From assembly GCA_024401745.1 (NCBI GenBank), contig JAKSKK010000016.1:1-45329 (forward strand): a stretch of DNA of 45,329 nucleotides, written 5' to 3'. The position numbers and the translations under genes are program-made. Origin of the DNA: Bacteroidales bacterium (GTDB taxonomy: Bacteria; Bacteroidota; Bacteroidia; Bacteroidales; UBA932). The stretch's first letter is position 1, and the number at the start of each line of letters is the position of its first letter. The notes below the pieces were generated by a model. It was not told the DNA's origin, did no database searches, and saw only the letters and a list, made by a program, of their open reading frames with translations. This document shows, in pieces, positions 33,577 to 42,750 of the stretch.

Positions 33577-35112
33577 ATGAGACTGAAACAGCTGATAATC
33601 ACAAGCTTGTCGATCTGCATGCTCGCCGCCGGATGCCATGCGCCTTCCTCTGAGGTCAAGGTGATGACGAAGACCGAGCTGCAGGACAAGATCATGGGTG
33701 GATGGGCCGGTCAGGCTATAGGCTGCACATACGGAGGCCCCACTGAATTCAGATACACCGGTACGATGATCAGTGACAGCATTGCCATCGAGTGGCCGGA
33801 ACATTATCTGAAGTCATACTTCGACAACAGCCCTGGCCTGTACGACGACATCTATATGGACCTTACTTTCGTCGACGTTTTCGACAAGAAGGGGCTGGAT
33901 GCTCCCATAGAGGACTTCGCCACCGCGTTCGCGAACGCAGGATATCCCCTGTGGCATGCCAATCAGCAGGCAAGGTACAACATCCTGCAGGGCATGCTCC
34001 CTCCGGAATGCGGATACTGGGAGAACAACCCCCATGCGGATGACATCGATTTCCAGATCGAGGCCGACTATGCCGGACTCATGGCTCCCTGCATGCCCAA
34101 TGCGGCAGTCTTCTATTCAGATGCCATAGGCCATATCATGAACTATGGCGACGGCTGGTACGGAGGCGTATATGTGGCTGCCATGTACTCGTTGGCTTTC
34201 ATGTATGACGACATCAGCGTCGTTGTAAAGGAGGCGCTGAAGACCATCCCGGCGGAAAGCAAGTTCTTCAGGTGCATGTCTGACGTGATCAGATGGCATG
34301 AGACCTACCCTGACGACTGGAAGACTACCTGGGCTCTGGTTCAGGAGAACTGGTCGTCCGACATCGGATGTCCTGACGGCGTATTCAAGCCATTCGACAT
34401 TGACGCGCTCATAAACAGCGCCTACATAATCATCGGCCTCCTTTATGGCGAAGGCGATTTCGGGAAGACCATGGAAATCGCGACCAGATGCGGGCAGGAT
34501 TCAGACTGCAACCCTGCATCTGCCGGCGGAATCCTTGGAACGATGCTCGGATACAGCAACATCCCCGAATACTGGATGCCCAACCTCCGCGAGGTCGAGG
34601 ACAGGAACTTCGCATACACCGACATTTCGCTCAGCAAGGTATACCGTATGTCTTACGACCAGGCGCTCCAGGTCATCTGCAAGAACGGTGGAAGTGTTGA
34701 TGGAGACGAGATATCGATTCTCTGTCAGGCGCCCGAGACCGTCCGTTTCGAGGAGTCCTTCGCAGGCCACTGGCCTGTCGGGACCGTCGAAGTGGGCAAG
34801 GCCGTTGACGAAGTCGGTGAACTGTCATTCGAAGGCAGAGGCGTGGTCGTCTCCTACAGGATCGACAGAGAGAGCTTCGGGCAGGTTTCGGACGGCACCG
34901 GCGGCCCGGCATTGGAGGTCGAGGTCTATCTTGACGGCGAACTGTCCCAGACAGTCGTGCTGCCTGATGAATTCCACTCCCGCAAGCAGGAGCTGTATTA
35001 CAGATACAATCTGGCCGACGGGCCTCATACCCTGTCATTCAAGTCATTGAATACCAGCAAAGAAAAGTGCATCATCACATCATATCTTGTATATTCTGAT
35101 AAACCCGAATAA
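33577..35112 (+). CDS. Exported ADP-ribosylglycohydrolase-family lipoprotein
   Basis: A 511-residue lipoprotein (MLAAGCHA). Residues about 30-345 form an all-helical ADP-ribosylglycohydrolase fold with GGWAGQAIGC, a YDDIYMDL segment in place of the usual TDDT, and GQDSDCNPASAGGILG in place of GGDADT. The Asp residues that bind the metal pair are kept. The C-terminal 150 residues are a beta-sandwich (YLDGELSQTVVLPDEFHS). Known members mostly act in the cytosol on ADP-ribosyl groups. An exported form beside ribokinase and a transporter suggests hydrolysis of ribosides outside the cytoplasm; the ribose-utilisation (rus) locus of Bacteroides thetaiotaomicron, as I recall, also encodes an ADP-ribosylglycohydrolase. 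The start ATG at 33577 follows the rbsK stop. Confidence 0.8.
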   Translation: MRLKQLIITSLSICMLAAGCHAPSSEVKVMTKTELQDKIMGGWAGQAIGCTYGGPTEFRYTGTMISDSIAIEWPEHYLKSYFDNSPGLYDDIYMDLTFVDVFDKKGLDAPIEDFATAFANAGYPLWHANQQARYNILQGMLPPECGYWENNPHADDIDFQIEADYAGLMAPCMPNAAVFYSDAIGHIMNYGDGWYGGVYVAAMYSLAFMYDDISVVVKEALKTIPAESKFFRCMSDVIRWHETYPDDWKTTWALVQENWSSDIGCPDGVFKPFDIDALINSAYIIIGLLYGEGDFGKTMEIATRCGQDSDCNPASAGGILGTMLGYSNIPEYWMPNLREVEDRNFAYTDISLSKVYRMSYDQALQVICKNGGSVDGDEISILCQAPETVRFEESFAGHWPVGTVEVGKAVDEVGELSFEGRGVVVSYRIDRESFGQVSDGTGGPALEVEVYLDGELSQTVVLPDEFHSRKQELYYRYNLADGPHTLSFKSLNTSKEKCIITSYLVYSDKPE

Positions 35113-35126
35113 ATCCGCATCAAGTC

Positions 35127-36143
35127 ATGTATATCGTTGGAAGTTACGCATTGGCAGTCATTTTCTGCTTTGTCACGATGCTCTGCTGGGGCTCATGGGG
35201 AAACACCCAGAAGCTTGCAGCCAAGAGCTGGCGCTATGAACTCTTCTACTGGGACTATGTGATCGGCATGGTCATCTTCTCTCTCATCGTCGCATTCACC
35301 GCCGGCAGCATAGGCGCCGAGGGCCGTCCGTTCATCCAGGACCTCGCGCAGGCAGGCTGGGGAAGCATAGGATGGGTACTGCTCGGTGCAGTGGTGTTCA
35401 ACATCTCCAACATCCTGCTCTCGGCATCCACGTCGATTGCCGGAATGTCCGTCGCATTCCCTCTGGGCGTTGGCCTTGCACTGGTGGTAGGTGTGCTGAA
35501 CAACATCTTCTTCCACCCCACGGCAGGCGTGAAGACGGGCCTTCTGTGGCTTGGCGTCGCCCTCATCGTGATCGCGATCGTATGCAACGGCGTGGCATCA
35601 GGCAAGGTGTCGAACGAGCAGCGTGACCCTGCACAGAACCGCAAGGGCATCATCCTGGCAGTTCTCGCCGGCCTTGTCATGTCGTTCTTCTCAGCCCTCG
35701 TGTACAATGGAGTGGACATCAACAACTTCAAGAGCCCCGCAGCCGGGATGCTCACCCCGTACACCGGAATGGTGATCTTTGCTGTGGGCGTGTTCCTCAG
35801 CAACATCATAATCAACACCATAGTGATGAAGAAGCCCTTCGTGGGTGAGCCCGTCAGCTACAGCGAGTACTTCAAGGGCAACGGCAAGACCCACCTCGTG
35901 GGCATGCTGGGCGGCGCCATCTGGTGCCTCGGCACCGTGCTGAACTACATCTGCGCAGGTACTGCAGGCGCGGCTGTCAGCTATGCACTCGGCCAGGGCG
36001 CTCCCATGGTGGCAGCCATCTGGGGCGTGTTCATCTGGAAGGAGTTCAAGGGCGCAAAGAAGGGCGTCTATGGCCTTCTCGCTGCAATGTTCTGCCTCTT
36101 CGTGGCAGGCCTCGCGCTCATCATAATTTCAGGCGGCAACTGA
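35127..36143 (+). CDS. GRP-family sugar (ribose/glucose) transporter
   Basis: A 338-residue inner-membrane protein with about ten hydrophobic segments. The opening (CWGSWGNTQKLA) and the repeated half-structure (SNILLSASTSIAGMSVAFPL, then SYALGQGAPMVAAIWGVF) match the GRP/RhaT-like branch of the drug/metabolite transporter superfamily, which carries glucose, ribose or rhamnose. With ribokinase in the operon, ribose is the likely substrate. The stop overlaps the next start by one base (TGATG). Confidence 0.85.
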   Translation: MYIVGSYALAVIFCFVTMLCWGSWGNTQKLAAKSWRYELFYWDYVIGMVIFSLIVAFTAGSIGAEGRPFIQDLAQAGWGSIGWVLLGAVVFNISNILLSASTSIAGMSVAFPLGVGLALVVGVLNNIFFHPTAGVKTGLLWLGVALIVIAIVCNGVASGKVSNEQRDPAQNRKGIILAVLAGLVMSFFSALVYNGVDINNFKSPAAGMLTPYTGMVIFAVGVFLSNIIINTIVMKKPFVGEPVSYSEYFKGNGKTHLVGMLGGAIWCLGTVLNYICAGTAGAAVSYALGQGAPMVAAIWGVFIWKEFKGAKKGVYGLLAAMFCLFVAGLALIIISGGN

Positions 36144-37300
36144 TGAAAAGGCTGCTGACCGTCATATTGCTGCTCCTGCTGTGCGTGAACCTTGGAGCAT
36201 TCGACTGGCCGTTCCAGAGCAATTCTGAACTGCGGGGCGAGATGCTGGAGTTTGCCGGTGGCATGGCGGCACGTCAGAAGGGCACGGCCGAAGGCAGGCT
36301 CATCTCCAGGTTCGTCAGAAAGGAAGCGCGCAAGGCTGCCAAGGACAGCCTCGCGTGGATTTCCGACACCTACGAGCTCACCATGAAGCTCAAGGAAATG
36401 TGCCCGCCTCATGTTGACGACGGGTCCCGTGCAGCTGCCCTGCGCAGGGACATCATGCTCCTCGAGGATTACCCCATCCACGTCGACAACCGGTCCGCGA
36501 ATGCCTCCCACGAACTGAAGAAGGCATTTGACGCCTTCTCTGACAGATACAGGTCCGAGGCACGCGCCAAGGCCCTGGAGTGTCTTGAAGGTCCGGGCCC
36601 TGCCGAGGGCGAGCTTCAGGTCATCAAGATATACAACATGGGCTATCTGCTGCGCACGGCGCAGAGGATGATAGTTGTTGACGTGTTCTGGGACGGTACT
36701 GAGGAAGAGGCTGCCAGGATAGCTTCTAAGGCCGATGCCTTCTTCCTGTCGCATCCGCACCGGGACCACTGGAACCCGGTGATGGTCGATGCGCTGGCCG
36801 CAGCCGGAGCCACGCTGGTCCTTCCTGCCGTCATCTGCCCGATGCACGGCAACAAGCTGGTCGCCGATTCCGAATGGCGCGAGCCCAGGGATGTCAGGGG
36901 AATTAAGGTACTGCTGCTGCGCGGCAACCAGGGCCCTCAGCCCAATAACGCCTACCTCATAGAGTTCGACGGCTGGCGTGTCCTCATTCCCGGGGAGAAC
37001 GATGAGTCAGCGCTCTATGAGCCCTTCTCGGCATACCAGGCCCCTGACCTGATTCTTCATCCTACCTGGAACGGCCTTGGCAACCTGCTGGACATAGTGC
37101 GGGCCATGCCCGGCTATGATGCATCGAAGGTCAGCTACATTCCCGGGCACGACAATGAGATATGCTTCCACGGCGTGGACCATCGCGAGTCCTACCGCGA
37201 GATGTTCAGCCGCAAGGACCGCCTTGGCGACCCCGATGCCGTGTATCCTAAGGTGATACTTGAGGACATAGGCGAATGTGTAACACTAGACAGAAAATAA
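36143..37300 (+). CDS. Exported metallo-beta-lactamase-fold protein
   Basis: A 385-residue protein with a signal peptide (LLLLLCVNLGAF). The N-terminal 140 residues are helical and charged. The C-terminal domain has the MBL metal motif HPHRDH (LSHPHRDHWN), then PMHGNK, then LIPGENDE and YIPGHDNE, resembling the UlaG-like branch. The substrate is unknown. It is coupled to the transporter by overlapping stop and start and followed by the beta-galactosidase after 11 nt, so it may hydrolyse a phosphorylated or lactone intermediate of the same sugars; this is inference. Confidence 0.7.
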   Translation: MKRLLTVILLLLLCVNLGAFDWPFQSNSELRGEMLEFAGGMAARQKGTAEGRLISRFVRKEARKAAKDSLAWISDTYELTMKLKEMCPPHVDDGSRAAALRRDIMLLEDYPIHVDNRSANASHELKKAFDAFSDRYRSEARAKALECLEGPGPAEGELQVIKIYNMGYLLRTAQRMIVVDVFWDGTEEEAARIASKADAFFLSHPHRDHWNPVMVDALAAAGATLVLPAVICPMHGNKLVADSEWREPRDVRGIKVLLLRGNQGPQPNNAYLIEFDGWRVLIPGENDESALYEPFSAYQAPDLILHPTWNGLGNLLDIVRAMPGYDASKVSYIPGHDNEICFHGVDHRESYREMFSRKDRLGDPDAVYPKVILEDIGECVTLDRK

Positions 37301-37311
37301 GTTTATAATAT

Positions 37312-40305
37312 ATGCATCTTCTTACTATTCTTTTCAGCCTTCTCGTGGCAGCTGCCACGCCTTGGAAGGACGCTAACGTAAATGAGATCAGCCGCCTGCC
37401 CATGCATGCGGACTATGACGTGAACTCGCCCCAGATGACAGTGAACGGTGACTGGAAGTTCCAGTGGTTCGAGTCAATGGGCCAGCAGCAGAAGGATTTC
37501 TGGCGCACCGACATCGACGACAGCGCATGGGACACCATGCCCGTGCCCGGCATGTGGGAGCTCAATGGCTACGGCGACCCTCAGTATGTCAACATAGGCT
37601 ACTGCTGGCGCGGCCACGAGGCGAACACTCCCGGCAAGGCTCCCGACTACCGCAATCATGTGGGCCAGTACAGGCGCAGCTTCGCCATCCCTGCCGAATG
37701 GAAGGGCCGCGACATCATCCTCACCCTTGGTTCCGTGACCTCCAACGTGCAGCTCTGGGTGAACGGCAAGTTCGCAGGATACAGCGAGGACAGCAAGCTC
37801 CAGGCCGACTTCGACATCACCAAGCTGGTGAAGCCCGGCCAGGAGAACCTCATCGCCCTCGAGGTGCACCGCTGGTGCGACGGTACCTACATGGAGGACC
37901 AGGATTTCTGGCGCTTCAGCGGCATTGCCCGCGAGAGCTACATCACCGCCCGCCCCAAGGTGCGCGTGCAGGACATCACCGTAAAGGCCGACATGGACGG
38001 TAAGCTCAGCATCGACGCTCAGCTTACCAAGGGTGCGAAGGCAGTCGAGTACACCATCACTGACCAGGACGGCAAGGTGCTGACATTCAGTACGAAGGAC
38101 GGCAAGGTCGACACTACCGTCGAGAATCCCAAGCTCTGGAGTGCCGAGAAGCCCTGCCTGTATCACCTCACCGCAGCCTGCTCCGACGGCAAGGCAGTGA
38201 CCGAGACCGTGAGCCTCGACTTCGGCTTCAGGACCAGCGTCATCAGCGGAGGCCAGCTTCTGGTGAACGGCAAGCCCATCCTCATCAAGGGTACAGACCG
38301 TCACGAGCTCAATGCCTACCGCGGCTATGTGGTTGACGAGGCCGACATGATAAAGGACATCCTTGTGATGAAGCAGCTGAACATCAATGCAGTGCGCACG
38401 TCACACTACCCGAACGACCCCCGCTGGCTCAGACTCTGCAGCAAGTACGGAATCTACCTTGTGGACGAGGCCAACAACGAGAGCCACGGCATGGGCTACG
38501 GTCCCGAGACCCTGGCGAAGAACCCCATGTACGAGCTGACCACTATGCAGCGCGTACAGCGCATGGTGGCACGTGACAAGAACCAGGCCTGCGTCATCAT
38601 CTGGAGCCTCGGTAACGAGGCCGGCAACGGTCCCAACTTCGTCAAGGCATACGACTGGATCAAGTCGACCGGCGACCAGCGCCCCGTCCAGTACGAGCGT
38701 GCGCTTGACGACTATTTCAATGGAGTATGCAGGAATACCGACATATTCTGCCCCATGTACGACAGTCCCGAGAGCTGCGAGCGCTATCTCAATTCAAATC
38801 CCGAGATGCCCCTCATCCAGTGCGAGTACGCACATGCCATGGGTAACTCCATGGGCAACTTCAAGGAGTACTGGGACCTCATCCGCAAGTACCCTCAGTA
38901 TCAGGGAGGATTCATCTGGGATTTCGTTGACCAGGCTATTGTATGGCCTTCGAAGGCTGCCGGAACCGATCATATCTTCGCGTTCGGCGGCGACTTCAAC
39001 GACTACGACGCTTCCGACAACTCGTTCAACTGCAACGGCGTGATTGCTGCCGACCGCAGCCTCCATCCGCATGCTTACGAGGTGCGCTACCAGTACCAGA
39101 ACATCTGGACCAAGCCCGTGGAGTGCGGCAAGGTCGAGGTGTTCAACGAGAACTTCTTCCGCTGCCTGAAGAACTTCCGCCTCTGCTGGGAGGTGGTAGT
39201 AGGCGAGAAGACCGTGCTCTCAGGTGCATTCAACGAGCTGAACGCGAAGGCCCAGAAGAGCCAGGTTGTCGACCTCGGCTTCACTGAGAAGGACCTCGAT
39301 GCCTGCAAGGGCAAGCCCGTCTATCTCAACATACGCTACGAGCTCAAGAAGGCTGAGGGCCTTCTGCAGGCCGGCGATCAGGTCGCTTACCAGCAGATCT
39401 GCATCCAGGAGGGCAAGCGCTCTCTTCCCAAGGCACCCAAGTGCCAGTACACATGGAGCGTGAAGTTCGACGAGGCTACCGGTGCGCTTGCGTCATACAA
39501 GCTCAACGGCCGCGAGCTCGTCAAGGAGCCCCTCATGCCCTGCTTCGGCCGCGCAATGACCGAGAATGACCTCGGTGCCGGCTTCGAGAAGAAGTTCAAG
39601 GCCTGCCTGTATCCCGAGTTCAGGCTCGCCTCATTCACTACCGAGGGCAACGTCACCACTGCAAGATACGATGCCGGCTGCTTCAAGGTCGACATGGTCT
39701 ACACTGTTGCCGCGGACGGCGTGATCTCAGTAAGCGAGCACGTTTATGACGTGAATGCAGAGGTGGCTCCCTTCTTCTGCCGTGTAGGCGTGGAGATGGC
39801 CATGCCCGGCCAGTACTCGACCCTTGACTTCTGGGGCGCAGGCCCTTGGGAGACCTACTGCGACCGTGAGTCTGCAGCCATCCGTGGCCAGTACATCCAG
39901 AGAGTCGAGGACCAGTACCATTACGGATACGTGCGCCCTCAGGAGAGCGGCACGCACGTCGACCTCCAGTGGCTCAAGGTCATCGACGAGTCCGGCGAGG
40001 GTCTCGTGTTCGGTAGCCCCAAGGCATTCAGCGGCAGCGCATTGCCTTTCAGCCGCAGGCAGATCGACATGGCAGTCACAGGCGGCAGCCGCTGGGACCA
40101 GGATGGCGACCAGCGCCACTCTCTCGAGCTCAAGGGCCTTGCATGCGAGGGCGAGAGGAGCCTCGGTGGAACCTACCTGAACGTCGACCTGATGCAGATC
40201 GGCGTGGGTGGAATCTGCTCATGGGGCACATGGCCTCTCAAGGAGTACATGCTTCCCGCCGGTGAATACACATTCGACTTTGTGATCGCTCCCGTAGCAA
40301 AATAG
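37312..40305 (+). CDS. GH2 beta-galactosidase (LacZ-like), exported
   Basis: A 997-residue enzyme with the full LacZ domain order: sugar-binding jelly roll (about 30-215), Ig-like domain, (beta/alpha)8 barrel (about 310-600), a second Ig-like domain and the C-terminal beta-galactosidase small-chain domain. The acid/base Glu is in WSLGNEAGNG (E436) and the nucleophile in IQCEYAHAMGNS (E505). TSHYPNDP and HELNAYRG are further GH2 marks. A short hydrophobic start (LLTILFSLLVAAATP) suggests export to the periplasm. It probably cleaves beta-linked galactose from short sugars. It belongs to the rbsK operon and is followed by lplA after 2 nt. Confidence 0.93.
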   Translation: MHLLTILFSLLVAAATPWKDANVNEISRLPMHADYDVNSPQMTVNGDWKFQWFESMGQQQKDFWRTDIDDSAWDTMPVPGMWELNGYGDPQYVNIGYCWRGHEANTPGKAPDYRNHVGQYRRSFAIPAEWKGRDIILTLGSVTSNVQLWVNGKFAGYSEDSKLQADFDITKLVKPGQENLIALEVHRWCDGTYMEDQDFWRFSGIARESYITARPKVRVQDITVKADMDGKLSIDAQLTKGAKAVEYTITDQDGKVLTFSTKDGKVDTTVENPKLWSAEKPCLYHLTAACSDGKAVTETVSLDFGFRTSVISGGQLLVNGKPILIKGTDRHELNAYRGYVVDEADMIKDILVMKQLNINAVRTSHYPNDPRWLRLCSKYGIYLVDEANNESHGMGYGPETLAKNPMYELTTMQRVQRMVARDKNQACVIIWSLGNEAGNGPNFVKAYDWIKSTGDQRPVQYERALDDYFNGVCRNTDIFCPMYDSPESCERYLNSNPEMPLIQCEYAHAMGNSMGNFKEYWDLIRKYPQYQGGFIWDFVDQAIVWPSKAAGTDHIFAFGGDFNDYDASDNSFNCNGVIAADRSLHPHAYEVRYQYQNIWTKPVECGKVEVFNENFFRCLKNFRLCWEVVVGEKTVLSGAFNELNAKAQKSQVVDLGFTEKDLDACKGKPVYLNIRYELKKAEGLLQAGDQVAYQQICIQEGKRSLPKAPKCQYTWSVKFDEATGALASYKLNGRELVKEPLMPCFGRAMTENDLGAGFEKKFKACLYPEFRLASFTTEGNVTTARYDAGCFKVDMVYTVAADGVISVSEHVYDVNAEVAPFFCRVGVEMAMPGQYSTLDFWGAGPWETYCDRESAAIRGQYIQRVEDQYHYGYVRPQESGTHVDLQWLKVIDESGEGLVFGSPKAFSGSALPFSRRQIDMAVTGGSRWDQDGDQRHSLELKGLACEGERSLGGTYLNVDLMQIGVGGICSWGTWPLKEYMLPAGEYTFDFVIAPVAK

Positions 40306-40307
40306 GC

Positions 40308-41276
40308 ATGAAGTACATTCAGAACTGCTGCACGCGTGCCACCTGGAACATGGCTTTCGACGAGCACTGCCTGCAGCAGTTTTCCTTTCCCATATTCTAT
40401 CTGTGGAGAAATGCTCCCTCGGTCATAATCGGGCTCAACCAGAACCCGTACGCCGAGGTGAATCTCCCTTATCTTGAGCAGCACGACATACTGCTCGCCC
40501 GCCGCGTGACGGGGGGCGGGGCGGTGTACCATGACCTGCAGAACCTCAATTACAGCATCATACGCCCTGTGACGGGGGATTCCGACTCCTCCGACGTGGT
40601 GCAGATGGTGGCAGACGCGCTCAGGCGCCTTGGTGTGCCGGCCGAACTGAGCGGCCGCAACGACATTCTTGTCGAAGGCCGCAAGGTGTCTGGCTATGCC
40701 CGCCGTGTGTGGTGCGACCGCGAGATGATACACGGCACCCTGATGTTTGACGTCGACATCGACACCCTCACCCAGGCGCTCAATGTTCCCGGCTCCAAGC
40801 TGGCGGCCAAGGGCGTGGAGTCGGTGCGCAGCAGGGTAGCCAACCTGAAGGACTATCTGCCTCAGTGCAAGGACGTCACCGACCTTCAGCGGCTCCTGCT
40901 GGCAGAACTGGCCGGCTCCGATGAGGAGGTGCCCCTGCCTGCCGGCTTCGTTGATGAGGTGACGCGCAGCGAGGCGCGCAAGTTCGGCACCTGGGACTGG
41001 AACTTCGGCCATAGCGCCGAGGCTCAGTTCAGCCGCAGCGCCCGGCTTGGCTGCGGCGAGGTCACGGCCCTTCTGACCCTTGACCGCGGCTGCATCAGGT
41101 CGCTTGAATTCGCAGGTGACTTCCTTGGCGGCCTGCCGGCGGGGCAGCTGGCTTCCCGGCTCATCGGACAGCGCTACGAGCGAAAGACAATAGCCGAGGC
41201 TCTCGCCCCGGCTGATGTATCAAAGTATTTCGACGGTGCCCGCGAGGCGGACATCGTGAACCTGCTTATAGGGTAA
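40308..41276 (+). CDS. lplA: Lipoate-protein ligase A
   Basis: A 322-residue cytosolic enzyme that activates free lipoate with ATP and attaches it to the lipoyl domains of 2-oxoacid dehydrogenases or the glycine cleavage H protein. The BPL/LplA catalytic domain has WRNAPSVIIGLNQNP, RRVTGGGAVYHD and NDILVEGRKVSGYA, whose Lys contacts the lipoyl-AMP. A C-terminal accessory domain (TWDWNFGHS) is present. It overlaps the convergent lpd gene by 11 bp; the pairing makes sense because both act on lipoylated complexes. Confidence 0.93.
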   Translation: MKYIQNCCTRATWNMAFDEHCLQQFSFPIFYLWRNAPSVIIGLNQNPYAEVNLPYLEQHDILLARRVTGGGAVYHDLQNLNYSIIRPVTGDSDSSDVVQMVADALRRLGVPAELSGRNDILVEGRKVSGYARRVWCDREMIHGTLMFDVDIDTLTQALNVPGSKLAAKGVESVRSRVANLKDYLPQCKDVTDLQRLLLAELAGSDEEVPLPAGFVDEVTRSEARKFGTWDWNFGHSAEAQFSRSARLGCGEVTALLTLDRGCIRSLEFAGDFLGGLPAGQLASRLIGQRYERKTIAEALAPADVSKYFDGAREADIVNLLIG

Positions 41277-42621
41277 ACAGGACTTCCTTGACTATTTCAC
41301 TGACTGTGGGGTGGGGGAATATGACTTCCTTCAGCTGCTCCACGGTCATTTCCTTTTCAATGGCGATGCATGCGCTGTGGATCATCTCCGAGCAGGGATT
41401 GCCAAGCATGTGCACGCCAAGCACCTTGCCTGCCGCATCGACGATAATCCTGCATACGCCCTCGCCGCCTTCGTTCTCGGCGACGAACCTGCCTGAATAG
41501 GCCATGGGAAGCTCGAGTATCTTCACGTCAAGGCCCTGTTTTTCAGCCTCTTCCTGTGTAAGTCCCACGCCTGCAACTTCCGGGTTGGTGTAGACGACGC
41601 CGGGCACTGCCTTGTAGCTCATCTCAACGGGCTTGCCGAGCATGTCTGCCACTGCCACCTCGCCCTCGCGTGATGCGGTGTGCGCGAGCATCGAGAATCC
41701 TGTCACGTCGCCAGCGGCCCAGACTCCGGGCACGTTCGTGCGCATGTGGGAATCCACCTTTATGCCTCTGCCGAACTCCACGCCTATGCTCTCGAGTCCG
41801 AGGCCGGCCACGTTGGCGCGGCGGCCTACGCTCACGAGTATCCTGTCGGCTGCTGCGCGGCACTCCTGACCCTCAGGGTCGGTGTACACGACTGTGCTGC
41901 CCTCGATTGCGGTGACCTTGCAGCCGAGGTGGAACTCCACGCCCTTCTTCGTATAGATGCGCTGGAGCATGGCCGAGATGGCGCCGTCCATCGGGCCGAG
42001 AATCTTGGGGAGCATCTCGATCACGGTGACCTTGCTGCCGAGCGAGTTGTACAGCGATGCGAACTCCATTCCGATGACTCCGCCGCCTATGACCACCAGT
42101 TCCTTCGGGGGCTCCTGCAGCGCGAGTATCTCGCGGTTGGTGACTATGGCTTCGCCTGCCTCCCTGAGGCCGGGAATGGGCGGAACCACTGCCTCCGATC
42201 CGCTGCATATCAATATCTTGGCAGCGCTGTAGCTCTGCTCGGCGGTGTTCAGCACGAAGCTGCCGTCCTCTGCCTTGCCGGCTATCGTGACTTCCTGCTT
42301 CACCACCTCCACGTCCGCGTTCTTCATCTTGAGCTTCACGCCCCCGACGAGCTTGCGCACGGTCTTCTCCTTGCGCTTCAGTATCTTCGCGTAGTCGAAT
42401 GCCGCCTCGGGCACGGTGATGCCGTACTTGTCGGCATGCAGTGCGTATTCATACACCTTGGCGCTGTAGAGGAGGGTCTTCGTGGGGATGCAGCCCTCGT
42501 TGAGGCATACTCCGCCCAGTTCCCTGCGTTCGAAGAGCACCACGTTCATTCCGGCCGCGCCGGCCCTTTCAGCTGCGACGTATCCTCCGGGACCGCCGCC
42601 TATGATTGCGAGATCGTACAT
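41266..42621 (-). CDS. lpd: Dihydrolipoamide dehydrogenase (E3)
   Basis: A 451-residue FAD enzyme that reoxidises dihydrolipoyl groups with NAD. The start MYDLAIIGGGPGGYVAAERA at 42621 gives the FAD-binding motif at once; the open frame extends far upstream across the rimP promoter and is rejected. The redox pair is GGVCLNEGCIPTK (C39, C44). The NAD-binding motif is VVIGGGVIGMEFAS, a second FAD contact is VWAAGDVTG, and the C-terminal active His is in FPHPTVSEIV. It is a single gene, convergent with lplA. Confidence 0.95.
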   Translation of the reverse strand: MYDLAIIGGGPGGYVAAERAGAAGMNVVLFERRELGGVCLNEGCIPTKTLLYSAKVYEYALHADKYGITVPEAAFDYAKILKRKEKTVRKLVGGVKLKMKNADVEVVKQEVTIAGKAEDGSFVLNTAEQSYSAAKILICSGSEAVVPPIPGLREAGEAIVTNREILALQEPPKELVVIGGGVIGMEFASLYNSLGSKVTVIEMLPKILGPMDGAISAMLQRIYTKKGVEFHLGCKVTAIEGSTVVYTDPEGQECRAAADRILVSVGRRANVAGLGLESIGVEFGRGIKVDSHMRTNVPGVWAAGDVTGFSMLAHTASREGEVAVADMLGKPVEMSYKAVPGVVYTNPEVAGVGLTQEEAEKQGLDVKILELPMAYSGRFVAENEGGEGVCRIIVDAAGKVLGVHMLGNPCSEMIHSACIAIEKEMTVEQLKEVIFPHPTVSEIVKEVLFTL

Positions 42622-42641
42622 GTTTTTCTTCAAATGTTTCT

Positions 42642-42689
42642 CAAAGATAGCCAATATTTTGCATTTCTTATAGAAATGACGTATCTTTG
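42642..42689. promoter_or_regulatory. Divergent promoters of lpd and rimP-nusA-infB
   Basis: TATCTTTG on the minus strand (42649-42642) lies 20 nt before the lpd ATG. TATCTTTG on the plus strand (42682-42689) lies 61 nt before the rimP ATG. The plus transcript should begin near 42695, just before the leader hairpin. Confidence 0.65.
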
Positions 42690-42705
42690 CGGACGTGAAT
42701 GAGAT

Positions 42706-42733
42706 GGGAGGCCCGAGCGGGGCTTCTCTTTTT
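42706..42733 (+). terminator. Leader terminator (possible attenuator) before rimP-nusA-infB
   Basis: GGGAGGCCC (42706-42714) pairs along all nine bases with GGGCTTCTC (42720-42728), two as G-U, around a 5-nt loop. TTTTT (42729-42733), then G and TTTT follow. It starts about 10 nt after the predicted transcript start and ends 17 nt before the rimP ATG, so it can only be a leader signal. Feedback by NusA or another factor is possible. Confidence 0.65.
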
Positions 42734-42750
42734 GTTTTACGATACTGATT

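Noticed and set aside
37474-38304. A 276-codon open frame on the minus strand within the beta-galactosidase
   Set aside because: Strong third-position C/G bias in the real gene creates long antisense frames. The GH2 frame has all catalytic motifs and the antisense frame has none.
41680-42702. A 340-codon open frame on the plus strand opposite lpd
   Set aside because: The minus frame encodes complete dihydrolipoamide dehydrogenase; the plus frame has no recognisable domain and crosses the rimP promoter.
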